From the NCBI GenBank assembly GCA_963576725.1, contig OY755237.1, positions 59,139,873 to 59,203,872 of the forward strand: DNA of 64,000 nucleotides, in the 5' to 3' direction. This document shows positions 45,643 through 52,698 of this stretch, in pieces (the first letter of the stretch is position 1; each line of letters starts with the position of its first letter). A program made the translations under genes and the position numbers. The notes below the pieces were generated by a model. It was not told the DNA's origin, made no database searches, and saw nothing but the letters and a program-made list of their open reading frames with translations. This stretch comes from Azorinus chamasolen. Lineage: Eukaryota; Mollusca; Bivalvia; Cardiida; Solecurtidae.

Positions 45643-48600
45643 TATTGTTACTATTATCAAAAGAAGTCTTAATGCAGATATTTCCCAAGGAGAACTTCTA
45701 ATGAGAGCTCCCCAGGTTCTGCATCAAGCAGTCAGCTACATTTAGAGACCCAGAGGTTAAATTAAGTTGTAAGTCTTAAGGGATTCTACTTTATACAGGT
45801 GTGTGTGTGTGTATGTGTATGTGAGTTTTGTGTCTAATAAAGGTGAAGCTTAAGATGGTTGTAAAGCAGGGACATAGATAACATGCTTGAATTAGGCTTA
45901 GATGGATAAATGATTATTTTATTTTAGTACATGTATTTGAATATGTCCCTTTATCTTAGACTGGTAAAGGCATTTCAGTACATGTATTTGAATATGCCTC
46001 TTTGTCTATGACTCTGGTAAAGGCATTTCAGTACATCTATTTGAATATGCCCCTTTATGATTCTAGTAAGGGTATTTTAGTATATGTATTTGAATATGCC
46101 CCTTTATGATTCTAGTAAGGGTATTTTAGTACATGTATTGAATATGACTCTGGTAAAGGCATTTCAGTACATCTATTTGAATACATGTGTGCCCCTTTAT
46201 GACTCTGATAAAAGCATACATTTTTTAGCATGCCCCTTTATGACTCTGATAAAAGCATACATTTTTTAGCATGCCCCTTTATGACTCTGATAAAAGCATA
46301 CATTTCTTAGCAAGTTACAAAAGCCATTAGTAATAAATAAATAATTGTCATTATTTTATATTATACAAGGTATGGCGTAAATGAATTCTATATTTTCAAA
46401 CATATTTTGTGTACAGAACTTTTAGCTGACAGTCACAAGTTGCTGAGATAGGTAAAGAAAGCATATTTCCTGGTGTGTTGGGTTGTGTGACAGGTTCTTA
46501 GGTCTGCAGCACATTTTGTCCAAGGACTGAATGCGTTGGCTTTGAGTGATTAGTAATTTGATGACAGTCTGTGCACAGATAGTGGTAATCCATCTGACTG
46601 AATGATGTACTTGCATGTGTGAAATTATACTGGACCCAATGAGCTGAAAAAGCATATAAGACCGATTAACTGTATATACAGTAAAACCCCGCTAATGCGA
46701 CCACCTAAAAGAAGTATAATTTTGGTTGCTAGATGCAGGTGGTAGCTTAATGCAGGACAAAAGTAATGCAGAAAGCTCCTAGAGGAGCTTTCTGCATTAC
46801 TTTTGCCCTGCATTAAGCAACCACCTGCTTTTAAAGACATCCATGTATATTTATTAAGTGGTCGCATTAGAGGGGTTCTACTGTATAACAAGGTTTACTT
46901 CTCCATATAATTAAGGTGGAATTACTGAGGTGCATTTAGTTTTTGCTAGTTTCACAAACTTAGGCCAATAAATAGTCAAGATGGTAATGAAAATCATTTG
47001 ATTTACTGTTAGTTACAAGTTAATTGTGGCAGTGTTTACCGTTTCCTAATACCTTGTATTTTGATAGGCAAACTTCTCCCTACTTAATGTGCACTTTGGT
47101 GATTACTGAAATGTCAACCTTTAATACAGTATGTTCCTAAATGTCTTGTTAAACTAATATTACTAATCAAATTATGGGCTAAAATCGAAGAAGTGAATCT
47201 TGTTGTATATATACATGTTATTAGATCAAACAGATTTTTCAAAATAATCCTGTACAGTGTATACATTTGTTTTAGTAAAGTATGATTTTCCACAGTCATG
47301 TACATACATCACAAAGTCAGTTTGATCTGTCTACCTATGAGTCTATGGTCTTCGGTAAATATATTGTTTTACCATGATGTCATTCCCATACTTGGTTATT
47401 TGATTAAGATAACTATTTCCCAAAGTTTTAGACTCTTTTAAACCTTTCCCTGTTCAATATTCATGTAAGAAATAATGACATTAATGATTATGAATATTTA
47501 TTAGCTGAATTTTTAAAATGTAAACTTTAGAATGAAATTTTTTGCATTGACAAAAACTGCAGAATCAGATCTATATCATGTGAAAAGGAAACAGAGTAGA
47601 ACCTGATCAGATGGCTCCTATAGGAGCTGTCTGATCTGGATCTGCTCTATTTGCAAAGGCATGAAAAGGGAAAGGGTTAAGCCTTTGCACACTAGTGGCA
47701 AGTATGTAATCACCTATGCAGGCAGTTTGGATCCAGATGAGACACTTAGTAATTTTGCATTTTATCTGGATGTAAACTGTTTGATAGCCTGACTGCATCT
47801 TTTAAGGTCAGTCAGAGAAAACTAACTTCCAAATATTTACAAACAATTGCATAGCATGCAAAGAGTTAAAACATTGCCAACAGTAAATCCGTCCACTAAA
47901 GTGACTGCCAATTATAGGTCTAACTCTGGGTCATAGAGGCAGATGGTAGCTTAATGCAGCACAGAATTCATGGAAAACGCTACTATAGGAGCATTTTGCC
48001 TTACTTTTGCCCTGCTTATAAAGGTGACTATAGTTATTTGTTTATTGGTCAATATGGAGGGGTTCTACTGTACTTATTTGCCATCACGTTTCTCTGTATA
48101 TCTACAATACCATAAGCTGGATTTCTCCGCCAATTGAGCATAAACACATGCATTACTCCTCGTTTCATTTCCTTTTAACCCTTTCCTTCATATAAATGCA
48201 TTTTCACGCATTTACAAACAGAGAAGACCCAGCTCAGATAGCTCCTAGAGGAGCCATCTGAACAGGATCTTAGAGGAGCCGTCTGAACAGGGTGTGCTCT
48301 GTTTGCTTTTGAGATGACATTGATCTGATTCTACATGTTTTCACGCATTTGCAAACAGAGTAGACCCAGATCAGATGGCTCCTAGAGGAGCCATCTGATC
48401 AGGGTCTGCTCTGTTTGCTAACAGAATTTGATAGATCTGTTTCTTTGCTTTCTAAATTGTCTACTATGATACTACTTTGTCCATGAATTAATATTCAGTA
48501 GGTATTGAAATTTGTAATAAACACAGAACAGGGAAAGGGTTAATTGTCAAAGCAAAAACTTTCCTTGAAAATTTTACGTAACAAATTTTTAGCTATTACA

Positions 48601-51263
48601 TATTCATGATGTCATTATTTCTTTCATGAATATTTAACAGGGAAAGGGTTAAGAAATTTACAGACATGCAGCATGTTCAGAATTCAGAATTGTTCTTAAA
48701 TACATACGGTTTGCAGTGAGCGTTCTTTTTGTATCAGAGTTTGGTTTTTTTGCTATGTTTTGCCTAGGGCATATCCAAATCATACGGCCCTATAGTTCTA
48801 CTGGAGCAGTCTATAGACTTAGTTACATAACATATCATCCGGATCAAAACTGTTAGCATCATTTATCATTAATACACCATTAGTCAGCAAAGAGATTTGT
48901 TAAATATTTGTTACTTTACTCAGAGAGCGACCTCATATACAGTCAAACCCCGCTAATGCGACCACTTAATAAAAAGCCACTGATGTCGTCTAAAGCAGGT
49001 GGTTGCTTAATGCAGGACGAAAGTTATGCAGAAAGCTCCTATAGGAGCTTTCTGCATAACTTTCGTCCTGCATTAAGCTACCACAGGTCTGCCTCTGCCA
49101 CCCAGAATTATACCTCTTTTAGGTGGTCGCATTAGCGGGGTTTTACTGTATTTATATTGTAAACATAACAAGGGCTTGCAGTAGTGTTCTCTCCTGTTTT
49201 CTTTCACTTCTTTCCAAATTCACGATCCAAGAGTCAAACAAGTTTGGATCCTGATGAGACAAGGAGTTACTTGATGCCTCATCTGGAACAGCTTGCAAGG
49301 GTCTTCACTGTTTTGCCCTCATATAAATGCCTTTTCACGCATCTGCAAACAGAGCAGACCCTGATCAGACGGCTCCTATAGGAGCCGTCTGAACAGGGTC
49401 TGCTCTGTTTGCTAATGGAATTTGATATATCTGTTTCTTTAATTTCTAAAATGGCTACAAAGTTCCACCTTCCAGAGTTCATTTTTACTAGTTTTTCCAT
49501 GCATATTCAGTAGGTACTGAAGTTTTTAATAAACATGGAACAGGAAAAGGTTTAAGCCCTAAGTAAGCTTTTTAGAGGTTATGGAGCTGTATTTACTGTG
49601 TATGTTGGTATCATTTTGTTTTTACTACAGTTCTTTCTGTAGTGTCTCTAAAGTATAAACCATACTTGTGTATTCATTTACTCTACAGATATACCTTTTA
49701 ATACTTATGCAAACAGTGTAGACCAAGATCATATGGCTCCTGTAGGAAATGTCTGCTTAGGGTTTGCTCTGTTTGTTTATGAAATAGTATAGATGTTATT
49801 CTATCTCTGTTTGCAATGGTTATCACTTATTTATAAAGGTTATCACTATTTTGCAATGGTTATCACTAATTTACAATAGTTATCACTAATTTACAATGGT
49901 TATCACTAATTTACAATGGTTATCACTATTTTGCAATGCTTATCACTAATTTACAATGGTTATCACTAATTTGCAATGGTTATCATTAATTTGCCTATTA
50001 TCCAGGTTACAACTAAGTTCTTTGGTTAATTTTTTCCCTGTTGAATATTCATGTAAGAAATAATGACATCATGAATGTTTATTAGCTGAATTTTAATAAT
50101 AGCATATGTACAGAGGATTTTTTTGGTATTGGTAGAAACCATGGAGTCAGATCTATGGTAATTTCATAAGCAAACAGAGCAGACACTGCAAAGGCATGAA
50201 AAAGCATTTGTATGTGCAAAACAATTAAATTGTCAACTCTCTTAACCCATTCGCTCATATTGACGCTGTTTGACACCTCTGCAAAAGTCACCTGTTTAAA
50301 CCATTGTGATAAATTGAGCATTTGCTCCTATAGGAGCAAATGCTCTATTTATCACAATTGTTTCAAACTACAAATTTCTGAAGAAAAATCCGTTTCTCTA
50401 GTTAATGCTCCTTTTCGGTAGATTTATTCTAAGAGGTTGGATCTATAAATAGCCTTTTAGGGAATGGGTTAAGACCAATAATGATACATATTTGAGTGTT
50501 CAGTTTATCGAGGTTTTACTGCGGATGTTCAGACTGCTTACTGCTTGCTCTTTCCACTCTGTGGGTAAATGTTTGATATTCTCTGGAGACAGTTTGAACC
50601 CAGATTAGCACTCATTAGGACTCAAACAGTCTTGACAATTTGGTCAAGATTTTTGAAAGAAATAAATGAACAAAATTACTGTTTGATTCACAGCAAAAAA
50701 AAAGTTTCATCTGAAAGTTACTTGTTTAAATGATTAACCCTTTACCTGTTAAAGATACCTTTTAACTCTTTCCCTCATATAAACACCTTTTCACACATTT
50801 GTAAGCAGAGTAGACCTAGATCAAATGGTTCCTTTAGAAGCCGTCTAATCAGGGTCTGTTCTGTTTGCTAATGGAATTTGATAGATCTGTGTCTTTACTC
50901 TCTAATATGGCTACAATGTCCCACCTTCCATATTTCAGTATAACTAGTTTGTTCATGAATATTCAGTAGGCATTGAAATTTGGAATAAACCTAGAACAGG
51001 GAAAGGGTTGAGGGTCAATTCTGTTTGCTTATGAAATTATACAGTTCTCCTGTGTTCATATGCCATTAGAAAACTTCATGATGTCATTATTTCTTACATG
51101 AATATTCATGAGATAACGGGTTATAACTTCTATGTTTATATTTCAGAATTTCGAATTGGAAACAGACAACAAATCATCAGACAAGGAGGACAGCAGCCTT
51201 GATTCCCCGGGGAACAACGATGATCAAGAAGGAAGTAAAAAGTCAACTGACACTGCCAGCTGA
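28574..51263 (+). CDS. RABL2: Rab-like protein 2 (RABL2), complete, eight exons
   Basis: Exons: 28574-28674, 33070-33099, 34429-34508, 35317-35396, 36985-37096, 39525-39622, 41098-41181, 51147-51263; 702 bases, 233 residues, close to vertebrate RABL2 (about 229). GTPase motifs: P-loop GDSAVGKS (26-33), WDTAGQE (73-79), NKID (131-134) and SA (158-159). RABL2-specific stretches include KPQQLSTFALTL, SYYHQAHACIM and DGTNVVKMFNDAIR. The C terminus is acidic and serine-rich and ends TAS, with no prenylation cysteines, as in the family. RABL2 is known to bind CEP19 at the basal body and, when GTP-bound, to admit intraflagellar-transport trains into cilia. All introns are GT-AG. The ATG is the first in frame, after AATACGAA. 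The 22 kb of introns is mostly transposons; a candidate AATAAA lies at 51763. Confidence 0.95.
29175..30020. mobile_element. hAT-like element in RABL2 intron 1
   Basis: TAGGACTGCAACGGTTCACC at the left; TGCAGCCCTA at the right, preceded by GAACCGAATAATCGAAACCG. Flanking octamers ACTCATAT and ACACACAT match at six of eight places, fitting an old 8-base duplication. No transposase frame is recognised in the 850 bases. Confidence 0.6.
30171..30418 (+). mobile_element. TTAA-1 MITE
   Basis: TTAATCCTTTCCCTCATACA to GAACAGGGAAAGGGTTAT; perfect core GGCTCCTAGAGGAGCC inside long GACCCAGATCAGACG arms. Confidence 0.82.
30925..31180 (+). mobile_element. tRNA-derived SINE
   Basis: A box-like TGGTCTAGTAGTAACGC and B box GGTTCAAATCC lie 45 bases apart, as in a tRNA-derived polymerase III promoter. 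A C-rich body follows (CCGCACCGCACCTCC). It is not a functional tRNA: the acceptor stem does not pair. Confidence 0.65.
31560..32017 (+). mobile_element. Dimeric tRNA-derived SINE, copy 1
   Basis: Two tRNA-like modules in tandem, each with GTTGATAGGCT, a GTAGAGTRTTGGCATGGTAA segment, a B box (GGGTTTAAGCC, TGGTTCAAGCC) and ACTTTTTYACCATGTTA at its end. Flanked by a 10-base direct repeat ATATTCATTA (31550-31559 and 32018-32027), a target-site duplication. A TTAA-3 MITE interrupts the second module. Confidence 0.75.
31832..31929 (+). mobile_element. TTAA-3 MITE, internally deleted, inside SINE
   Basis: TTAACCCTTCGCTTGC to GCAAGCGAAGGGTTAA in only 98 bases. The palindrome stops after AGCTCCTGCAG. 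The SINE reads CTGTGTGGC before and TAGCTGAGTCGG after, with TTAA duplicated. Confidence 0.82.
32640..33055 (+). mobile_element. TTAA-1 fragments abutting RABL2 exon 2
   Basis: A right part ending ATGGAGTTAAAGGCTAA near 32786, a short TA-3-like piece (CTTTCTGCATTAC), then a left part from CCCTTTACTCCATACATACG with core CTCCTGTAGGAG that fades at GCTGAATTTCAG, about 15 bases before the exon 2 acceptor. Confidence 0.6.
33070..33099 (+). CDS. RABL2: RABL2 exon 2: 30-base microexon
   Basis: Acceptor TTCTTTCAG and donor GTATCC enclose 30 bases encoding LVERFLMDG with split codons at both ends. It follows the P-loop and is needed to keep frame: skipping it would remove ten residues of the first helix and switch I approach without a frameshift. 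Confidence 0.9.
33240..33515 (+). repeat. Dispersed repeat ending in GACTCTTGTT
   Basis: AGTCGAGCTTTTGTGATCAC at the left. The body has ATGAAACTTTATAGGTGGG. The right end is GCATTGGCGCCACATGC, a small hairpin, then GACTCTTGTT. No coding sequence is seen. Confidence 0.6.
33596..33842 (+). mobile_element. TTAA-1 MITE
   Basis: ATAACCCTTTCCTTCGTATA to GAACGGGGAAAGGGTTAA; hairpin core CAACTGTAGGAACC is shortened. Confidence 0.78.
33894..34126 (-). mobile_element. TTAA-2 MITE
   Basis: TTAACCCTTCCTCCATAAGT to GAGGTAATGGGTTTA with a near-perfect palindrome around TTTGCTCCTATAGGAGCAAA. Confidence 0.82.
34429..34508 (+). CDS. RABL2: RABL2 exon 3: switch I region
   Basis: Acceptor TTTTTCTCCAG, donor GTAAGT; 80 bases encoding KPQQLSTFALTLFNYKTEVN and GKTVLV. 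Codons are split at both ends (phases 2 and 1). Confidence 0.93.
34587..34795. mobile_element. TA-3 MITE
   Basis: CAGTAGAACATGTCATAAGT to TAAGACAGGTTCTACTG, TA both sides; hairpin core CAGCTCCTATAGGAGCTG. It carries the uninterrupted GTCGCTTAAGACAGG, the empty site for the insertion at 21204. Confidence 0.82.
34796..34977 (-). mobile_element. TTAA-1 MITE, hairpin shortened
   Basis: TTAACCTTTTTCCTTTTAAG to GAAGAGAGTTAA; core CAGCTCCTACAGGAGTC. Confidence 0.7.
35035..35167 (-). mobile_element. TTAA-2 MITE, right half only
   Basis: Begins inside the palindrome at GCTAATGCTCTGTTTATCAC and ends TGCGGGAATGGGTTAA. Confidence 0.7.
35317..35396 (+). CDS. RABL2: RABL2 exon 4: DTAGQE switch II
   Basis: Acceptor TTTTTTCCTCAG, donor GTATGT; encodes FWDTAGQERFNNMHPSYYHQ and AHACIM. 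The Rab/Ran G3 motif DTAGQE includes the catalytic glutamine. Confidence 0.94.
35826..36046 (+). mobile_element. TTAA-1 MITE, left end displaced
   Basis: Hairpin with core GGCTCTTGTAGGAGCC and right end ATGTACTAAAGGGTTAA. A likely left end (ATACACCTTTTAATGCC near 35492) is separated from it by 310 unrelated bases, suggesting an insertion. Confidence 0.65.
36174..36398 (+). mobile_element. TTAA-1 MITE
   Basis: TTAACCCTTTTCCTCGTATA to GAACAGGGAAAGGGTTAA; core TTTCCTATAGGAGCC. Confidence 0.8.
36547..36724 (+). mobile_element. TTAA-1 MITE, hairpin arm deleted
   Basis: TTAAACAATGACTCCATAGA to ATAGAGTAAAGTGTTAA; only the AGGAGCTGTTTGATCAG arm remains. Confidence 0.65.
36778..36971. mobile_element. 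TA-3 MITE truncated next to RABL2 exon 5
   Basis: CAGTAGGACCTGTCTTAAGC at the left; the right end stops at GTTAAGACAG, 14 bases before the exon. Core AGCTCTTATTGGAGCT. Confidence 0.72.
36985..37096 (+). CDS. RABL2: RABL2 exon 5: NKID base-recognition motif
   Basis: Acceptor TTTTGTTTTCAG, donor GTATGT; 112 bases encoding VFDTTRKITYKNMPLWLKEL, then REYRPEIPCLCCANKID. Two cysteines replace the V-V commonly seen before ANKID. Confidence 0.94.
37244..37396. mobile_element. HP-family hairpin MITE
   Basis: CAGAGCTCCAGATAAGATGC at the left and CACCGTTATCTGTAGCTCTG at the right are inverted ends. The interior has CTCCACCATACCCTATAC; one palindrome arm is deleted. Confidence 0.7.
37419..37685 (+). 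mobile_element. TTAA-1 MITE
   Basis: ATAACCCGTCACTTCATATA to CAACAGGGAAATGGTTAA; core AGCTCCTGTATGAGTC. Confidence 0.75.
37913..38161 (+). mobile_element. TTAA-1 MITE, near-consensus
   Basis: TTAACCCTTTCCTCCATAAA to ATGAGTAAAGGGTTAA, with perfect GGCTCCTATAGGAGCC core and only two arm mismatches. Confidence 0.85.
38329..38535 (+). mobile_element. TTAA-6 MITE, degenerate
   Basis: TTAACCTTTAGTGTGCTGAT to GCAGGCTAAAAGTTAA; hairpin GATGCAGAGTTACTCTGTC. Confidence 0.55.
38646..38874 (+). mobile_element. TTAA-2 MITE, near-consensus
   Basis: TTAACCCTTTCCTCCATAGG to ATGGAGGAAAGGGTTAA, with a long palindrome around TTTGCTCCTATAGGAGCAAA. Confidence 0.85.
38969..39388 (-). mobile_element. Dimeric tRNA-derived SINE, copy 2
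   Basis: On the minus strand two modules occur in tandem, each with a B box (GGTTTCGAGTCC, GGGTTCGAGTCC), a GCATGGTATGCCA or GCATGGTCAGCCA segment and CACCATGTTACA at its end. The same dimer organisation as at 31560. Flanks AATTTGT and AAATTGT may be the target duplication. Confidence 0.72.
39525..39622 (+). CDS. RABL2: RABL2 exon 6
   Basis: Acceptor TTTTACATTTCAG, donor GTAGGT; encodes DYNVTKKSFGFAKKHKMPFY and FVSASDGTNVVK, including the G5-like SA. A TTAA-5 MITE begins 12 bases after the exon. Confidence 0.94.
39635..39847 (-). mobile_element. TTAA-5 MITE, full length
   Basis: TTAATCCTTACAACGC to GCACTGTAAGGGTTAA; hairpin GAGGGCTCCTCTAGGAGCCC. The reference copy for the family; it shares its right TTAA with the next element. 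Confidence 0.8.
39844..40093 (+). mobile_element. TTAA-1 MITE sharing a TTAA
   Basis: TTAATCCTTTCCTTCATACA to GAGCAGGGGAAGAGTTAA; core GGCTCCTATAGGAGCC. Confidence 0.82.
40121..40371 (+). mobile_element. TTAA-1 MITE
   Basis: TTAATCATTTACTCCATGAA to ATGGAGGAAAGGGTTAA; perfect GGCTCCTATAGGAGCC core. Confidence 0.85.
40430..40671 (+). mobile_element. TTAA-1 MITE
   Basis: TTAACCTTAATATAGAGATA to ATGGAGTAAAGGGTTA; core GGCTCTTGTAGGAGCC. Confidence 0.78.
40709..40936 (+). mobile_element. TTAA-1 MITE, hairpin shortened
   Basis: Weak left end (ATAGAGATACTTTATCTG), deleted centre GGTTCCTGCAGAGTC, right end ATGGGGTAAAGGGTTAA. Confidence 0.68.
41098..41181 (+). CDS. RABL2: RABL2 exon 7
   Basis: Acceptor ACTGTATTCCAG, donor GTAAGA; phase 0-0, 28 codons MFNDAIRAAVAYKNDSTDFM then DEIMRELE, the C-terminal helix of the G domain. 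Confidence 0.94.
41323..41568 (-). mobile_element. TTAA-1 MITE
   Basis: TTAACCCTTTCCCTGTTCTC to ATGAGGGAAAGGGTTAA; core GGCTCCTCTAGGAGCC. Confidence 0.83.
41593..41764. mobile_element. HP-family hairpin MITE
   Basis: CAGAGGCCCAGATAAGATTC and CACCATTATCTGTTGCTCTG ends; TTCTTTAGAATTGTC and its inverted copy form the hairpin. Confidence 0.7.
41840..42054 (-). mobile_element. TTAA-1 MITE, termini lost
   Basis: ATAACCTTATGAATATTCAT start, GCAAACAGAGCAGACCCTGA arm, and GTATTAAAATGTGTC end. Confidence 0.65.
42308..42730 (+). mobile_element. LAG-family MITE hosting TA-3
   Basis: ACCCTAATTACCACAAGTAT at the left and GGAATACTTATCAG at the right. Hairpin on AGATCAAATTGCTCC and GATCAGTTTCATC. A TA-3 copy lies inside. 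Confidence 0.55.
42460..42649. mobile_element. TA-3 MITE nested in LAG
   Basis: CAGTAGAACTTGTCCTTTG to GTAAGACAGGTTCTTC with TA on both sides; core AGCTCCTATATGAGCT. Confidence 0.75.
42956..43169 (-). mobile_element. TTAA-1 MITE
   Basis: TTAACCCTTTCCCTGCTCTG start; short core AGACAACAGAGCCGTC; right end lost after TTTATACAAGG. Confidence 0.7.
43715..43921. mobile_element. TA-4 MITE
   Basis: CAGTAAAACCTCTCTAAACC to GGCTTAGAGAGGTTTATTG, TA both sides; core AAGCTCCTCTAGGAGCCTT. Confidence 0.78.
44140..44201. repeat. ATT microsatellite
   Basis: About 18 ATT units immediately before the TATACCCCCC edge of the tandem-repeat element; a second ATT run (45603-45645) follows its other edge. Confidence 0.9.
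44200..45602 (+). mobile_element. Tandem-repeat element, 145-base units, AGGTCA-rich
   Basis: TATACCCCCCTTTTGAAAA and GGGGGTATATTGC at the left, a GGTC microsatellite, then about eight units of exactly 145 bases (AGGTCAAGGT at 44401, 44546, 44691, 44836, 45126, 45271). Right end GGGGGGTATACATGTTTTAC, hairpin TGTTTTACAAACA, then TCTCTTGTT. Confidence 0.8.
45925..46320 (+). repeat. Two adjoining minisatellites (about 49 and 41 bases)
   Basis: Units with GTACATGTATTTGAATATG and GGTAAAGGCATTTCA, then three copies of GCCCCTTTATGACTCTGATA plus AAAGCATACATTT. The second unit appears derived from the first. Confidence 0.8.
46677..46885. mobile_element. TA-2 MITE, near-consensus
   Basis: CAGTAAAACCCCGCTAATGC to GCATTAGAGGGGTTCTACTG, TA both sides; core AAAGCTCCTAGAGGAGCTTT. 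Confidence 0.85.
47438..47680 (-). mobile_element. TTAA-1 MITE
   Basis: TTAAACCTTTCCCTGTTCAA to AAAGGGAAAGGGTTAA; core GGCTCCTATAGGAGCT. Confidence 0.82.
47677..47869 (+). mobile_element. TTAA-6 MITE sharing a TTAA
   Basis: TTAAGCCTTTGCACACTAGT to GCATGCAAAGAGTTAA; hairpin GGATCCAGATGAGAC...TATCTGGATG. Best copy of its family. Confidence 0.72.
47905..48072. mobile_element. TA-2-like MITE, left end missing
   Basis: GCAGATGGTAGCTTAATGCA arm, core ACGCTACTATAGGAGC and right end GGAGGGGTTCTACTGTA. Confidence 0.6.
48175..48652 (+). mobile_element. Two interlocked TTAA-1 copies
   Basis: An outer copy runs from TTAACCCTTTCCTTCATATA to AACAGGGAAAGGGTTAA at 48649. After GATTCTACA a second copy begins internally at TGTTTTCACGCATTTGC and ends GGGAAAGGGTTAA at 48540. 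The inner copy lacks its left terminus, so recombination is as likely as transposition. Confidence 0.65.
48938..49150. mobile_element. TA-2 MITE, near-consensus
   Basis: CAGTCAAACCCCGCTAATGC to GCATTAGCGGGGTTTTACTG; core AAAGCTCCTATAGGAGCTTT within almost perfect 40-base arms. Confidence 0.85.
49312..49555 (+). mobile_element. TTAA-1 MITE, left end lost
   Basis: TTGCCCTCATATAAATGCC start, perfect GGCTCCTATAGGAGCC core, right end AACAGGAAAAGGTTTAA. Confidence 0.75.
49676..49800 (+). mobile_element. TTAA-1 MITE, left half
   Basis: TTTACTCTACAGATATACC, core GGCTCCTGTAGGAAA and TTTATGAAATAGTATAG, then replaced by the 20-base tandem repeat. Confidence 0.6.
49810..49995. repeat. 20-base minisatellite
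   Basis: About nine units of AATGGTTATCACTAATTTAC with small changes. It interrupts a TTAA-1 copy. Confidence 0.9.
50026..50228 (-). mobile_element. TTAA-1 MITE, hairpin deleted
   Basis: TTAATTTTTTCCCTGTTGAA to ATGTGCAAAACAATTAA; only GCAAACAGAGCAGACACTGC of the hairpin is left. Confidence 0.68.
50242..50472 (-). mobile_element. TTAA-2 MITE
   Basis: TTAACCCATTCGCTCATATT to TTAGGGAATGGGTTAA; core TTTGCTCCTATAGGAGCAAA. Confidence 0.83.
50734..51124 (+). mobile_element. TTAA-1 MITE hosting another TTAA-1
   Basis: Outer ends TTAACCCTTTACCTGTTAAA and CATGAGATAACGGGTTAT. Its TTTTAACT at 50760 received the inner element. The outer right end is 22 bases before RABL2 exon 8. Confidence 0.72.
50762..51011 (+). 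mobile_element. Inner TTAA-1 MITE
   Basis: TTAACTCTTTCCCTCATATA to GAACAGGGAAAGGGTTGA; core GGTTCCTTTAGAAGCC. Confidence 0.78.
51147..51263 (+). CDS. RABL2: RABL2 exon 8: C-terminal tail and stop
   Basis: Acceptor TTTATATTTCAG; encodes NFELETDNKSSDKEDSSLDS then PGNNDDQEGSKKSTDTAS and TGA at 51261. The tail is acidic, serine-rich and probably disordered, as in other RABL2 proteins. It is separated from exon 7 by a 10 kb intron that holds the 145-base tandem array. Confidence 0.93.
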   Translation, partial: NFELETDNKSSDKEDSSLDSPGNNDDQEGSKKSTDTAS

Positions 51264-51308
51264 GGATGGGAAAATTTTAGCGACAATTAATTTTTTATTG
51301 TTTTGTAT

Positions 51309-51465
51309 ATACAGTAAAACCTCTCTAAAATGACCAATCAAAAAAAAAGCTTCTTAAAAGGAGCTTTCTGCATTACTTTTGTTCTGCATGAGGCAGCAGC
51401 TTGCTTTTAAACACCTCAAGTAATTTCAATCACTTGATTTGTAATTTTAAAGAGGTTCTGGTGTA
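51309..51465. mobile_element. TA-family MITE in likely RABL2 3' UTR
   Basis: CAGTAAAACCTCTCTAAAAT at the left and AGAGGTTCTGGTGTA at the right; one arm AGGAGCTTTCTGCATTAC is left. It begins 46 bases after the stop codon, so part of it is probably transcribed. Confidence 0.6.
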
Positions 51466-51632
51466 CAGCTGACTGCAACGTTTGTGTGTGATTATGTCAC
51501 ATTCAATGATTGATGAGGGCACAATCACAAGACATTGACAACGTATCACTTTCTTTTGACGCTTGGAACTAGTTCTTGCATTGCTAGATAAAACAAGTTG
51601 ATTTTGTAGAATTACTAGGCTTTGTACCTTAC

Positions 51633-51821
51633 TTAACTCTTCACACATGCAAGTGTCAATTTTGTGATAATCTGTTAAATGGTTTAGATCCAGATGAGAC
51701 ATTGAGTAACTGGGCATCTTATCAGGATCCAAGTTGCTTGACACGCTATGTATTTAAAGAGAAATAAAACAAATCATTATTTTCCAAATTGCCGATGACA
51801 ATTTACTTAATGTGCAAAGAT
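51633..51821 (+). mobile_element. TTAA-6 MITE
   Basis: TTAACTCTTCACACATGCAA start, hairpin GATCCAGATGAGACATTG / ATCTTATCAGGATCC, TAATGTGCAAAGATG end. Confidence 0.6.
51763..51768 (+). terminator. Candidate RABL2 polyadenylation signal
   Basis: AATAAA, 500 bases after the RABL2 stop codon, inside a TTAA-6 element. It is the first canonical signal I noticed downstream, but a single hexamer is weak evidence. Confidence 0.3.
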
Positions 51822-51835
51822 GTACCTTATTTACC

Positions 51836-52150
51836 TTCAGTATTCAGACAGAAAAACTTAGAGAAAAACTTAGGCAAATACTGCAGACCCAGATCAGACA
51901 GCTCCTAAAGGAGCAGTTGAACAGAATCTACTCTACTTGCTACTATACTGCAGACCCAGATCAGATGGCTCCCAACAGAGCAGTTTGAACAGGATCTACT
52001 CTATTTGCTACTGTGTCAGTCTTTATGAAAAGTCTTATCAAAATGGTACCAAGTTGAATTTATAGTTAGCTTTTCAAACTAGTGGAATAAGGATGTTGGG
52101 TGTCAGAATGTTTTGGGTATGGTAGGGTATACGAAAGAAGTCATCATTAC
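51836..52150 (+). mobile_element. LAG-family MITE with duplicated hairpin
   Basis: TTCAGTATTCAGACAG start; GCAGACCCAGATCAGACAGC and GCAGACCCAGATCAGATGGC occur twice, 68 bases apart, each with an inverted partner. Confidence 0.5.
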
Positions 52151-52205
52151 ATGAAAAGGGTGTGGGGTATATGAAAGAGTGTGTGTTAGGTAAAATTGCA
52201 CGATG

Positions 52206-52455
52206 TTGATCCTTCATCTGTTGAATATTCATATAGGAAATAATGAAATCATGAATATTAATTAGATTATTTTTTTATAATGCCATATCAACAAGTGACA
52301 ATTTGGCTAAGACAGAAACTGTAGAATTAGATCTATATTATACCATAAGCAAACAGAGCAGACCCTGATGAGATGGCTCCTAAAGGAAACATCTGATCTG
52401 GGTCTACTCTGTTTGCAAAGGTGTGAAAAGGTGTTTATATGAGGGAAAGGGTTAA
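52206..52455 (-). mobile_element. TTAA-1 MITE
   Basis: TTGATCCTTCATCTGTTGAA to ATGAGGGAAAGGGTTAA; core GGCTCCTAAAGGAAAC. Confidence 0.8.
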
Positions 52456-52698
52456 CCCTTTACCAGATAAAAAAAACCTCTTTCAAGCTTTTGCAAATAC
52501 TATAGACCCAGATCAGATAGCTCCTGCAGGAGCAATCTGATCAGAACCTGCTCTTTGTTTATGAACTAGTATAGATTTGAATCTACAGTTTCTACAGCCA
52601 CATTATACTGTGTTCATTATGCAGTAATAAGAATTCAGCTAATTAGTATTTATGATATCATTATTTTTTACAAGAATATTCATCTGGAAAATGGTTAA
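52452..52698 (+). mobile_element. TTAA-1 MITE sharing a TTAA
   Basis: TTAACCCTTTACCAGATAAA to ATCTGGAAAATGGTTAA; core AGCTCCTGCAGGAGCA. Confidence 0.8.
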
